Origin: an archaeon
Lineage (GTDB): Archaea > Thermoproteota > Nitrososphaeria > Nitrososphaerales > Gagatemarchaeaceae
Assembly: GCA_021822995.1 (NCBI GenBank)
Contig: JAKAPN010000062.1
Coordinates: 1 to 6,696 of the forward strand
Direction: 5' to 3'
Length of the DNA stretch: 6,696 nucleotides
Made by a program: the position numbers and the translations under genes. Positions 1 through 5,659 of the stretch are shown here, one piece after another (the stretch's first letter is position 1; each line of letters starts with the position of its first letter). The notes under the pieces are model-generated. The model made no database searches and was not told the DNA's origin. It saw only the letters and a list, made by a program, of their open reading frames with translations.

Positions 1-912
1 CTTCTGTCCGGGCTCGCTCCTCAACGGACCCTTCATCGCAGCAAGAGGAGACGCCCCCGCAGGTTCCGCCAGGACGCGGGCGAGCGCCAGCAGCTCGTAG
101 ATCGCCTGTTCCAGTTCCTCGTCGTTTACGAGCCCTATCTTGGCGACGAGCTTCCTCGTTGCTTCGAAGGTCAGCTCTCCAGGGATCGCGGCCTGCATGC
201 CGTCTGCGATGGTCGCCCCCGGGGTCACCCGGTGTCGTTCGCCGTCCCTGACCGACTCGTACATCGAAGGAATCGCAACGGTCTCCGCTCCGTAGACCCG
301 CGAGCCGGGGAGTGCTTCCCTCAGCGCGATCGCGATGCCAGAGATCAGCCCGCCGCCCCCGATGGCCACCGTAGCTGCCTCCAGCCCGGGGAGCTGCCTG
401 CTCATCTCGAGGCCGCACGTCCCCTGACCGGCGATCACGTCTTTGTCGTTGAACGCGTGCACAAACGTCAACCCCCTCTTCTTCGCAGCGACCAGGGCGT
501 TTTCGTAGGCCTGGTCATAGCCGGCTCCTCCCCTGATGATCTCCGCACCCTGCTCCTCTATCGCCATCAGCTTCTGCGGGTTGACGGCTTCAGGGACACA
601 CACCGAGGCTTTCACCCCAAAGAGCTTCGAAGCGTAGGCGATCGCGAGCCCGTGGTTCCCCGACGACGCGGTGATCACCCCCTTCGCCAGGTCAGAGTCG
701 GGGAGAGAGAGGAGCTTGTTCATCGCGCCTCTGAGCTTGAAGACATGAATCGGCAACGAGGTCTCCAGTTTCAGGTAGGTCTCCCTTCCCAGCAGCTCGG
801 ATATCCCCTTCGAGTATTCGAGGGGGGTCGGGGGGATGTACCTGCGTATCCTCGACTCCGCGGCCTCGACGTCCTTCAAGGTCGGGAGCGCGCCTTCGCT
901 CAGCCGAACCAC
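1..912 (-). CDS. Threonine/serine dehydratase family PLP enzyme, 3' end cut by the window edge
   Basis: This is a fold-type II PLP enzyme, most like L-threonine ammonia-lyase (threonine to 2-oxobutanoate, the entry to isoleucine synthesis) or a serine dehydratase/racemase. 304 codons are visible and the frame runs off the left edge without a stop. Seen in the translation: the N-terminal PTLKDVEAAESRI segment and PPTPLEYS; the Schiff-base lysine K59 in FKLRGA (58-63); SSGNHG at 83-88; FNDKDVIAGQGT near 154-165; the PLP-phosphate glycine loop GGGGLISG at 185-192; and EPAGASPLAA near the end. The last strand, with the PLP-nitrogen ligand, and any ACT regulatory domain would lie outside the window. 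The start is taken as the GTG at 912-910, inside the end of fen1 (13 nt overlap), preceded by GGAG only 2 nt away; the first part of the frame has no ATG. The overlap implies translation coupled to fen1. Odd: valine replaces the usual serine before F58-K59. Family certain, exact substrate not. Confidence 0.9.
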   Translation of the reverse strand, partial: MVRLSEGALPTLKDVEAAESRIRRYIPPTPLEYSKGISELLGRETYLKLETSLPIHVFKLRGAMNKLLSLPDSDLAKGVITASSGNHGLAIAYASKLFGVKASVCVPEAVNPQKLMAIEEQGAEIIRGGAGYDQAYENALVAAKKRGLTFVHAFNDKDVIAGQGTCGLEMSRQLPGLEAATVAIGGGGLISGIAIALREALPGSRVYGAETVAIPSMYESVRDGERHRVTPGATIADGMQAAIPGELTFEATRKLVAKIGLVNDEELEQAIYELLALARVLAEPAGASPLAAMKGPLRSEPGQK

Positions 913-1925
913 TTCTCCAGAGTCTCCGACTGCGGCGCCTTGGCTGACTGCACCCTAGCGATAGCTGCCTCGACCCTGTCCCTAGAAAAGGAATGCTCGC
1001 CCACCAGCAACGAGACCACCTTCTGCCTGTCCAGCGGCTTCCATTCTGGGCGGACCCCCTTTACGGCGGGCGCCTCGAGGTAGAGCCTCCTGATCTCGGC
1101 ATAGTTGACCTCTGCGAGAGGACCGGCGAGCTCGTTGACCTCCTCCAGGCGGCCGTGCTTTTTCAGGTACTTCAGCGCAGTTGCCGGTCCCACACCCTCG
1201 AACCCGTCGGGGTTGAAGTCCGTCCCGAGCAGGATGGCGAAGTCCACGAGCTGCTCCCTGGTCAGCCCGGTGGCGGCGAGGACCGCGGAGAGCGAGATCC
1301 TCTCCGGGACGACGTTAACCGTGATCCCCTTGCTGGGGAGCCGGCGCTTCCCTGAGATTGTCACGTTGCGGACGAGGACGGGCGCCCCGAACACCAGCGA
1401 GTCATGATCCTGTGAAGCGACGGCGTTCACCGTCCCTTCGGCAGCCATGACCGATGCCTGAGCCTCTCCTTCCGACGGTGCGTCGACCCACGGGATCCCC
1501 ATGGCGTCGAGCAGCTCTTTGGCGTCGGCGACCATGTCCCTCCTCAGTACAGTGGATGCTTCGGCGAACTTTCTCGCCTGTCCCATGTCCCCGGCCTGCA
1601 TGGCGCGGAGATATTGGTCCTTGGCCTCTCTCCGCTGCTCAGACCTGCGGCGGATCTCCTCCATCTTCAAGTCCGGGGGCTTTCCGTCGAATACGTAGAC
1701 GAGCTTCATCCCAAGCTCGAGGAGGTTGACGTTCCTGTAGAATAGCCCCGAGATGTGGGAGGTCACGCGCCCCTGCGAGTCCTTCAGGTGGCTGCCGTCC
1801 ATCCCGCGGATTATAGCCAAGAACTGGTAGAGAGTGTTGTAACCGTCGACCGCCAGGGTCCAGCCGCCGATGTCTTCCAGCTGGATCTTCTCCCTAGGGA
1901 TCGAGTCCCCAAAGTCTACGCCCAT
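900..1925 (-). CDS. fen: Flap endonuclease FEN1 (XPG/RAD2 family)
   Basis: This is a structure-specific 5' flap nuclease that removes primer-derived flaps during Okazaki fragment maturation and acts in base excision repair, working with PCNA. At 341 aa it is of normal archaeal length. The XPG N domain starts MGVDFGDSIP. The metal-binding acidic residues are all visible: D27 (AVDGYN), D80 (VFDGKPP), E152 and E154 (APSEGEAQ), D173 and D175 (SQDHDSLVFG) and D236 (LLGTDFN). K87 and R94 correspond to the basic gateway residues of human FEN1 (K93 and R100). The helix-hairpin-helix region is FEGVGPATALKYL at 242-254. The C-terminus, TLEKWFG, is a PCNA-interacting motif. The ATG start has no Shine-Dalgarno sequence, but a TATA-like box lies about 29 nt upstream, so the transcript may be leaderless. 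It lies 40 nt after the small winged-helix gene and overlaps the dehydratase gene that follows. Odd points: H174 replaces the usual Tyr, and the PIP-box glutamine is displaced by one residue. Confidence 0.97.
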   Translation of the reverse strand: MGVDFGDSIPREKIQLEDIGGWTLAVDGYNTLYQFLAIIRGMDGSHLKDSQGRVTSHISGLFYRNVNLLELGMKLVYVFDGKPPDLKMEEIRRRSEQRREAKDQYLRAMQAGDMGQARKFAEASTVLRRDMVADAKELLDAMGIPWVDAPSEGEAQASVMAAEGTVNAVASQDHDSLVFGAPVLVRNVTISGKRRLPSKGITVNVVPERISLSAVLAATGLTREQLVDFAILLGTDFNPDGFEGVGPATALKYLKKHGRLEEVNELAGPLAEVNYAEIRRLYLEAPAVKGVRPEWKPLDRQKVVSLLVGEHSFSRDRVEAAIARVQSAKAPQSETLEKWFG

Positions 1926-1933
1926 GACCGGTA

Positions 1934-1946
1934 GCGCCCGGGGCGC
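1934..1946. repeat. 13-bp GC palindrome between the fen1 TATA box and start codon
   Basis: GCGCCC and GGGCGC form perfect 6-bp arms around a single central G. The palindrome begins 4 bp downstream of the putative fen1 TATA box and ends 8 bp before the fen1 ATG. In archaea, repressor operators often sit here, where they block RNA polymerase recruitment. In DNA this rich in G+C it may also be chance. Confidence 0.4.
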
Positions 1947-1950
1947 GCTC

Positions 1951-1958
1951 GATTTATC
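1951..1958 (-). promoter_or_regulatory. Putative TATA box of fen1
   Basis: On the minus strand the sequence reads GATAAATC, an A/T-rich island in a GC-rich gap. Its centre lies about 29 nt before the fen1 ATG, so transcription would start at or within a few bases of that ATG. No Shine-Dalgarno sequence is present in the gap, which fits a leaderless mRNA. Confidence 0.5.
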
Positions 1959-1965
1959 GGTTCAC

Positions 1966-2223
1966 CTACTCGCTGATGCGAGGCATCCGCGGCTCGTCCG
2001 CAGACCTTTCCTGGAACTCGACTCGCCGCTTGTCCTTCGATACCCACCTGACGGTGATCAATCCGAGTATCTCGAGCTGCATCAGGATCTTGTCGAGCTC
2101 GTCGGGGGAGCACTTGTTCCCATTCTTGTTGAGCGCTTCGAGGAGGTCGTCGTCCGTCGCGCTCTTCTTCTCTCGGATCCATTCGAAAGCAGAATATCTT
2201 AGAGGGTATCGCATCTTGTTCAC
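1966..2223 (-). CDS. Small winged-helix-like protein of unknown function
   Basis: I do not recognise this 85-aa protein as a named family. It is rich in Lys, Arg, Glu and Asp, with no signal peptide, membrane segment or cysteine pair. Its pattern resembles a winged helix: a helix around YSAFEWIREKK (10-20), a second around DDLLEALNKNG (25-35), a third with SPDELDKILMQLEILGLI (39-56), then a probable beta wing in ITVRWVSKDKRRVEFQ. The third helix followed by a GLI.VRW strand is typical of wHTH modules, so a DNA-binding or protein-binding role is plausible but inferred. The tail after residue 72 looks disordered. The start could be the GTG at 2223 or the ATG three codons later (2214). A strong TATA box lies about 43 nt upstream of the GTG. 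It is followed by fen1 after 40 nt. The predicted secondary structure and the well-placed promoter favour this frame over the plus-strand frames across the same DNA. Confidence 0.75.
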   Translation of the reverse strand: MNKMRYPLRYSAFEWIREKKSATDDDLLEALNKNGNKCSPDELDKILMQLEILGLITVRWVSKDKRRVEFQERSADEPRMPRISE

Positions 2224-2262
2224 ATCGGGCTAGAAACGGCGGGACTTCCTGACTGCCGGAGG

Positions 2263-2269
2263 TATAAAA
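2263..2269 (-). promoter_or_regulatory. Putative TATA box of the winged-helix gene
   Basis: TTTTATA on the minus strand is the clearest TATA-like element in the window. Its centre is about 43 nt from the GTG at 2223, predicting a transcription start near 2240 and a leader of about 17 nt. The element is flanked on the plus strand by a short direct repeat, GGTAT at 2261-2265 and 2270-2274. It lies in the 65-bp gap after the aEF-1 beta stop, so the T run could also contribute to termination of the upstream operon. Confidence 0.55.
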
Positions 2270-2288
2270 GGTATCCAGACGCTTCGGT

Positions 2289-2576
2289 CTATTGAGGTGG
2301 AAGCCTGCTCGACATACGGCTCACACCTGTTACCTCGTACTGGCTGACGAGCGGGGACTTTGAGACCGCCTCCTCCACTTTGTCGACCATCCCTTCCTCT
2401 TCAGGCGCCACGATGTCCACTATCACTGCTGAGAGGCCGAAGGCGATGGGCTCTATCTTCTGCCCCCGTATCTGGGCTGCCTTGGGGAGAAGGGGCGCCA
2501 CCGAGTCGACTATCTTCTGGTGCTCGGTCGTGGTGTCCTGTGGGAGCAGTTTGATCCTGATCACGTAGGAACCCAT
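2289..2576 (-). CDS. ef1b: Translation elongation factor 1 beta (aEF-1 beta)
   Basis: This is the guanine-nucleotide exchange factor for archaeal EF-1 alpha: it releases GDP so that the factor can bind GTP and deliver aminoacyl-tRNA. The 95-aa protein matches the usual archaeal length of about 90 aa. It begins MGSYVIRIKLLP and shows the family hallmark EPIAFGL at 42-48, followed by the strand AVIVDIVAP and the C-terminal helix and strand VEEAVSK...YEVTGVSR. A few extra residues (MSSRLPPQ) follow the usual end. The start at 2576 is chosen over an upstream ATG at 2645 because the family begins here, the earlier ATG lies inside the zinc-ribbon gene, and GAGGT sits 7 nt before the 2576 ATG as a good ribosome binding site. 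It is 11 nt downstream of the zinc-ribbon gene and almost certainly co-transcribed with it. Confidence 0.95.
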   Translation of the reverse strand: MGSYVIRIKLLPQDTTTEHQKIVDSVAPLLPKAAQIRGQKIEPIAFGLSAVIVDIVAPEEEGMVDKVEEAVSKSPLVSQYEVTGVSRMSSRLPPQ

Positions 2577-2590
2577 GGAGGCTACCTCTA
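2577..2590 (-). promoter_or_regulatory. Shine-Dalgarno site that sets the aEF-1 beta start
   Basis: The minus strand reads TAGAGGTAGCCTCC directly before the ATG. GAGGT, overlapping the zinc-ribbon stop codon, is complementary to the 3' end of archaeal 16S rRNA at a spacing of 7 nt. It is the only well-formed ribosome binding site I see in the window, and it belongs to an internal operon gene. Confidence 0.65.
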
Positions 2591-2770
2591 TGGTCCTTCG
2601 AAGCCGCAGTTCACGCACTTGTAGCGCCTGGAGAACTTCCTGCACTTCTCCGACCTCCAGATCACCGTCTCATGGCAGTTGGGGCAGTTGAAGTGGACCG
2701 CCCTCTCGGCGGGCTTTATCGGCCTGCTGCAGGAGTTGCAGAGGGGGAGCGTGACTGTGCCCAGGGACAT
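2588..2770 (-). CDS. Small zinc-ribbon protein, predicted RNA-binding, translation-linked (COG2888/DUF1610 type)
   Basis: This 60-aa protein consists almost entirely of zinc-binding motifs: CNSC at 11-14, CPNC at 29-32, then C43 and CVNC at 52-55, ending in the typical GFEGP. It matches the archaeal family annotated as predicted zinc-ribbon RNA-binding protein with a function in translation, which usually has four CxxC pairs and is often encoded next to aEF-1 beta, as here (11 nt upstream of it). Its molecular role is not established in general. Odd: the third pair is S40-E-K-C43 where the family usually has CxxC, so one ligand is missing, and H33 stands where the family often has Gly. The start is an ATG with a TATA-like box centred about 30 nt upstream and no convincing Shine-Dalgarno sequence, suggesting a nearly leaderless operon mRNA. 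Confidence 0.92.
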   Translation of the reverse strand: MSLGTVTLPLCNSCSRPIKPAERAVHFNCPNCHETVIWRSEKCRKFSRRYKCVNCGFEGP

Positions 2771-2796
2771 TTCTCAGGAACCCCTTTTCCACCGGC

Positions 2797-2803
2797 AGAT
2801 ATA
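2797..2803 (-). promoter_or_regulatory. Putative TATA box of the zinc-ribbon/aEF-1 beta operon
   Basis: The minus strand reads CCTATATCT around this site, in the 56-bp gap after the geranylgeranyl reductase stop. The centre is about 30 nt before the ATG at 2770, placing the transcription start a few bases before or at that codon. Confidence 0.5.
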
Positions 2804-2826
2804 GGTTGCTCGCAAGCGGGGCCGTC

Positions 2827-3975
2827 TCACCCTTCGATGAGGAGGGAGCGCACTTCGGCAGACGCCACCACCTTTGCGACCCGGAGCAGGCCCGGGACCC
2901 CGAGCGACCCCAGAAGCGCGCTTCCGTGGAAGTCGAAGTCGCTCTGAGACAGTTTCGTGATTAGCTTCGGGGTGGCGACTGCCGAAAAGACCGCTTCGAG
3001 GTCCTGGTTCGAGAGCTTTTCCAAGACCCCTCTCAACCTCACCATGGTTTTCATTTCCTTGAGGAAGGCGCGCTCCCACTCGCGCTGGTACCCACCCAAG
3101 AGCGCCGGGTCCCCCCTTCGCAGGCTTTCGCAGGTCCACCGGGCCGCGATCACCGCGCCGGCGACGGAGGTCATTATCCCTCCGGCGGTGGTCGGTTTGA
3201 CCTGCCCCGCCGACTCCCCGACGAGTATCCGCCTTGACTCGACGAATCTTGGGGCGGGGCCCCCGACGTAGATCGGCGCTGACACCTTGCGCAGCACCCT
3301 GCAGTCCCTTCCCTCGAGGAAGGCGTCGAGCGCCTTGAACGGGTTGACTCCATACCCGGCCGCCCCTACCTTGGCCCTCTCCTTACCGTAAGGAATCACC
3401 CAGCAGAAGAAACCCGGATACTTCGTGGAATCCAGGAAGACCTCGACCACATGCTCCCTTACCCAGCTCCCTTCCAGTTCATACTTGGCCGCGGGGAGTA
3501 TCCCTCGGCGCGGGCTCGAGGCCGGCCCCGTGGCATCGACGAGGTATTTCGCTTTCACCTCGCGGGCGCCCACCTCCGCCTGCACGCCGTCCTTCCCCAC
3601 TGCCGCCGAAGCGACCCGGCTTCCAGTGCGGACCTCGGCCCCGTTGGAGACAGCTTCGGATGCGACCTGCTTGTCGTAGGCGCTCCTGTCGAGGACGACC
3701 ACGTCCAGCGCGGTCGCGTTGACCGCGAAACGTCTGCCTGACGGAGAATGGATAACGGCCGAGGATATCTTGTTCTGGATCACGTCCCGGGCCGGCGGGT
3801 AGCCGTACCGCACGAGCCCACGGAGGCTCACCAGGCCGTCGCACTTCTCGGGTTCGCCTATCTCGTCGTGCTCTTCGGCCACCAGCACGCTGGCCCCTCT
3901 TTTGGCCGCCTCCGAGGCGAAGGCGAGACCGGCGACGCTCCCTCCTGCAACCAAGATGTCGTAGCTTTCTGCCAA
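2827..3975 (-). CDS. Geranylgeranyl reductase family FAD-dependent oxidoreductase
   Basis: The likely role is reduction of geranylgeranyl double bonds, as in archaeal digeranylgeranylglycerophospholipid or prenylquinone saturation, at the cytoplasmic face of the membrane. Seen in 382 aa: an N-terminal FAD-binding Rossmann motif (DILVAGGSVAGLA, 6-18) with E34 or E35 after the second strand; EPEKCDG at 41-47, the cysteine motif of this family; VDATGP; FCWVIP at 190-195, in the place of the YxWxFP substrate-site motif; and GESAGQVKPTTAGGI at 253-267, the second FAD motif. The frame stays open to an ATG at 4164, but that would run across pth2 on the other strand and add a low-complexity Pro/Arg-rich leader. 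I therefore place the start at the TTG at 3975, just before the first strand, with no clear Shine-Dalgarno sequence. It is divergent from pth2. Archaea often carry several paralogues, so the precise lipid or quinone substrate is unknown. Confidence 0.9.
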   Translation of the reverse strand: MAESYDILVAGGSVAGLAFASEAAKRGASVLVAEEHDEIGEPEKCDGLVSLRGLVRYGYPPARDVIQNKISSAVIHSPSGRRFAVNATALDVVVLDRSAYDKQVASEAVSNGAEVRTGSRVASAAVGKDGVQAEVGAREVKAKYLVDATGPASSPRRGILPAAKYELEGSWVREHVVEVFLDSTKYPGFFCWVIPYGKERAKVGAAGYGVNPFKALDAFLEGRDCRVLRKVSAPIYVGGPAPRFVESRRILVGESAGQVKPTTAGGIMTSVAGAVIAARWTCESLRRGDPALLGGYQREWERAFLKEMKTMVRLRGVLEKLSNQDLEAVFSAVATPKLITKLSQSDFDFHGSALLGSLGVPGLLRVAKVVASAEVRSLLIEG

Positions 3976-4034
3976 CCCGAGAAACTTGCTGAAAGCCTTA
4001 ATCGGACTCGTATTAACCGTTGTAAGCAGATCCG
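3976..4034. promoter_or_regulatory. Divergent promoter region between the reductase gene and pth2
   Basis: This 59-bp spacer holds two A/T-rich elements: TTAATC at 3998-4003 and TATTAA at 4011-4016 (TTAATA on the minus strand). The first is about 34 nt before the pth2 ATG and suits the plus strand, with a start near 4027. The second is about 38 nt before the TTG of the reductase gene and suits the minus strand, with a start near 3987. If so, the two core promoters overlap at about 4000-4014. Assignment of elements to strands is inference. Confidence 0.5.
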
Positions 4035-4382
4035 ATGAAACAGGCCATCGTCGTCCGTTCCGACCTGGGGATGGGAAAGGGGAAGGTCGCAGCCCAGGCC
4101 GCCCACGCATCCCTGTCTGCCGCGGAGGCGGCGCGGTTAAGGAAGGAAAATTGGTACGAAGCATGGAAGGAGGGAGGACAGGCGAAGATCGTGCTCAAGG
4201 TCAGCTCCGAAGAAGACCTACTGGCGGTGTTCCAGAAAGCGAGGGCGTCCGGGCTCCCGACATCCCTCATCGAAGACAGGGGGCTGACACAGGTCGAGCC
4301 TGGGACAGCGACCTGCGTAGGGGTTGGCCCGGCTCCCGACGCGGACGTGGACTCGATCACTGGGAAGCTCAAGCTCCTTTGA
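4035..4382 (+). CDS. pth2: Peptidyl-tRNA hydrolase, Pth2 type
   Basis: The enzyme cleaves the ester bond in peptidyl-tRNA released early from ribosomes, returning tRNA to the pool; it acts in the cytoplasm. The 115-aa length is standard for archaeal and eukaryotic Pth2. The N-terminus KQAIVVRSDLGMGKGK (2-17) and AAQAAHASL (19-27) form the signature, including K17 and H24. The second signature, LPTSLIEDRGLTQVEPGT (74-91), carries the conserved Asp81 and Thr85 region of the active site. GVGPAP at 96-101 and ITGKLKLL at the C-terminus complete the match. The ATG is the first residue of the family's conserved block, with no Shine-Dalgarno sequence and a TATA-like element upstream. The stop overlaps the proposed truD start (TTGA), so the two are probably co-transcribed and translationally coupled. 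No anomaly seen. Confidence 0.97.
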   Translation: MKQAIVVRSDLGMGKGKVAAQAAHASLSAAEAARLRKENWYEAWKEGGQAKIVLKVSSEEDLLAVFQKARASGLPTSLIEDRGLTQVEPGTATCVGVGPAPDADVDSITGKLKLL

Positions 4383-5611
4383 TCGGCTCTGCGCTGGAAG
4401 CGGCCGTGGGGATGGAAGCCTACGCCACTCCAGGCGAGAGGTGCGGCGGGAGGGCGAAGTCGTCCCCTGAAGACTTTCGGGTGGAAGAGCTCATTTCTAC
4501 GGCGGGGATGCTGAAGGACCGGACCCCGGGGTACTACCCGGTCTACCGCGTGCAGAAACGGGGGATCGACACCATGCACATGGCCAAGGAGATGTCAGCC
4601 GAGCTGAAGAGCAGGGTCAGCTACGGGGGGTTGAAGGACAGCAAGGCGGCGGCTTCGCAGTATTTGACGCCAACCAGCCTGAGGTCTTCGACCCCCGAAA
4701 ACATCGTGAGAGGGAGGTTCAGCGCCGAGCTGGTGGGGTGGCTGCCGAAGCCGCTGACCCGGGGCTCGGTGGCTGGGAACAGGTTCGAGGTCGTGCTCAG
4801 GGACTGCTGCGCGGAAGTTGGGCAGCGGATCGAGGAGGCGTTCGGCGCGGCCAGGGCGGGCAGGGTCCCCAACTACTTCGGCCTGCAGAGGTTCGGGTCG
4901 CGAGGGGCGGGGACGCACCTGGTCGGGAAGGCCATGGTCAGGGGCGACTTCGAAGGAGCGGTGAACCTGATCCTCGGCAGAGTCCCGGGCGGAGGAGACC
5001 TGGTCCGGAAAGGGGGAGGCGAGGTGGCGCTCACTCCGGGTCAGGACGTCGAAAGGCTCGTCGGGATGGCGGTCGCAAAGTACCCCGGCGAGTGGACCAG
5101 GGCGCTGAGGGCTGTCCCGATCAGGCTCAGGAGGCTGTACGTGCAGGCGTACCAGTCATACATCTTCAACAGGTCGCTGAGCAGCGCGCTACTGGCAGGC
5201 GAGGATATCTCCGCTTACATGAAGGGGGACAACTGGGCGGAGGTATCCGGAGACGGGCTCGCCGTATCATACGTCAAGAGCGCGAGCTCCACCCCCGAGG
5301 GGCGGGCAACCCCTATGGTCCAGGTGGCGGGATATGCTTTCAGGGACTACGGCTCGAGGTTCGACAGGCATGTGAAGGAAGTCATGGAAGCCGAACAGGT
5401 TTCACCGCCCCAGTTCTTCATCGAGGAGATGCAGGAGGCGTCTGCTGAGGGCGGGTTCAGGCAGGCGCACATGGCCGTCGCCGACGAAGCGTGGAAGGTG
5501 GAAGGCAGTGATGCGGAGTTGAGGTTCACCCTCGCGAGGGGGCAGTACGCCACCGTGCTGCTTCGGGAAGTGCTGAAACCCGAGGACCCGCAGGTTTCAG
5601 GCCTCGCCTAG
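4379..5611 (+). CDS. truD: tRNA pseudouridine synthase TruD
   Basis: It converts a uridine in tRNA to pseudouridine (U13 in the bacterial enzyme, with related sites in archaea and eukaryotic Pus7). The 410-aa protein shows SPEDFRVEEL at 29-38, the catalytic Asp87 in GGLKDSKAAASQ (83-94), NYFGLQRFGSRGAGTH at 165-180, the AYQSYIFNR helix at 257-265 and the C-terminal GQYATVLLREVLK from 388. The TRUD insertion domain falls in the middle part. The TTG at 4379 is chosen because the residues after it (SALEAAVGMEAY) resemble the conserved archaeal start ahead of GGR...SPEDF, and it overlaps the pth2 stop by 4 nt. The ATG at 4412 is a possible later start that would drop this segment. The frame is open far upstream through pth2, but that stretch has no TruD similarity. 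In the usual Arg-Arg position near the C-terminus this protein has R361-Q362. Confidence 0.95.
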   Translation: MIGSALEAAVGMEAYATPGERCGGRAKSSPEDFRVEELISTAGMLKDRTPGYYPVYRVQKRGIDTMHMAKEMSAELKSRVSYGGLKDSKAAASQYLTPTSLRSSTPENIVRGRFSAELVGWLPKPLTRGSVAGNRFEVVLRDCCAEVGQRIEEAFGAARAGRVPNYFGLQRFGSRGAGTHLVGKAMVRGDFEGAVNLILGRVPGGGDLVRKGGGEVALTPGQDVERLVGMAVAKYPGEWTRALRAVPIRLRRLYVQAYQSYIFNRSLSSALLAGEDISAYMKGDNWAEVSGDGLAVSYVKSASSTPEGRATPMVQVAGYAFRDYGSRFDRHVKEVMEAEQVSPPQFFIEEMQEASAEGGFRQAHMAVADEAWKVEGSDAELRFTLARGQYATVLLREVLKPEDPQVSGLA

Positions 5612-5621
5612 CCCGGGAACC

Positions 5622-5629
5622 CTTATACA
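5622..5629 (+). promoter_or_regulatory. Putative TATA box of the ferredoxin-NADP+ reductase gene
   Basis: CTTATACA lies 11 bp after the truD stop. Its centre is about 34 nt before the ATG at 5660, predicting a transcription start near 5652. It directly abuts the TTG at 5630, which argues against that codon as the real start of the gene. Confidence 0.55.
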
Positions 5630-5659
5630 TTGACTGCAGACGGCCAAACCAGACCTTTC

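Noticed and set aside
232..1083. Long plus-strand open frame of 283 codons
   Set aside because: It lies opposite the dehydratase and the end of fen1, both of which have clear family motifs. The translation is Arg/Pro/Gly-rich with no recognisable domain: a shadow frame from high G+C.
2261..2274. GGTAT direct repeat around TATAAAA as a possible recombination or attachment site
   Set aside because: Five-base repeats separated by four bases are too short to mean anything beyond a TATA-box context, and no integrase or mobile gene is nearby.
3976..4164. N-terminal extension of the reductase to an ATG at 4164
   Set aside because: It would overlap pth2 and the divergent promoter, and it gives a low-complexity Pro/Arg-rich leader with no family match.
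3986..4378. Upstream extension of the truD frame through pth2
   Set aside because: The frame is open but its translation is Gly/Arg-rich with no TruD similarity, and pth2 is intact in another frame. The real truD start is placed at 4379.
4738..5448. 236-codon plus-strand frame inside truD
   Set aside because: Gly/Arg-rich shadow frame; the truD frame carries all the conserved motifs.
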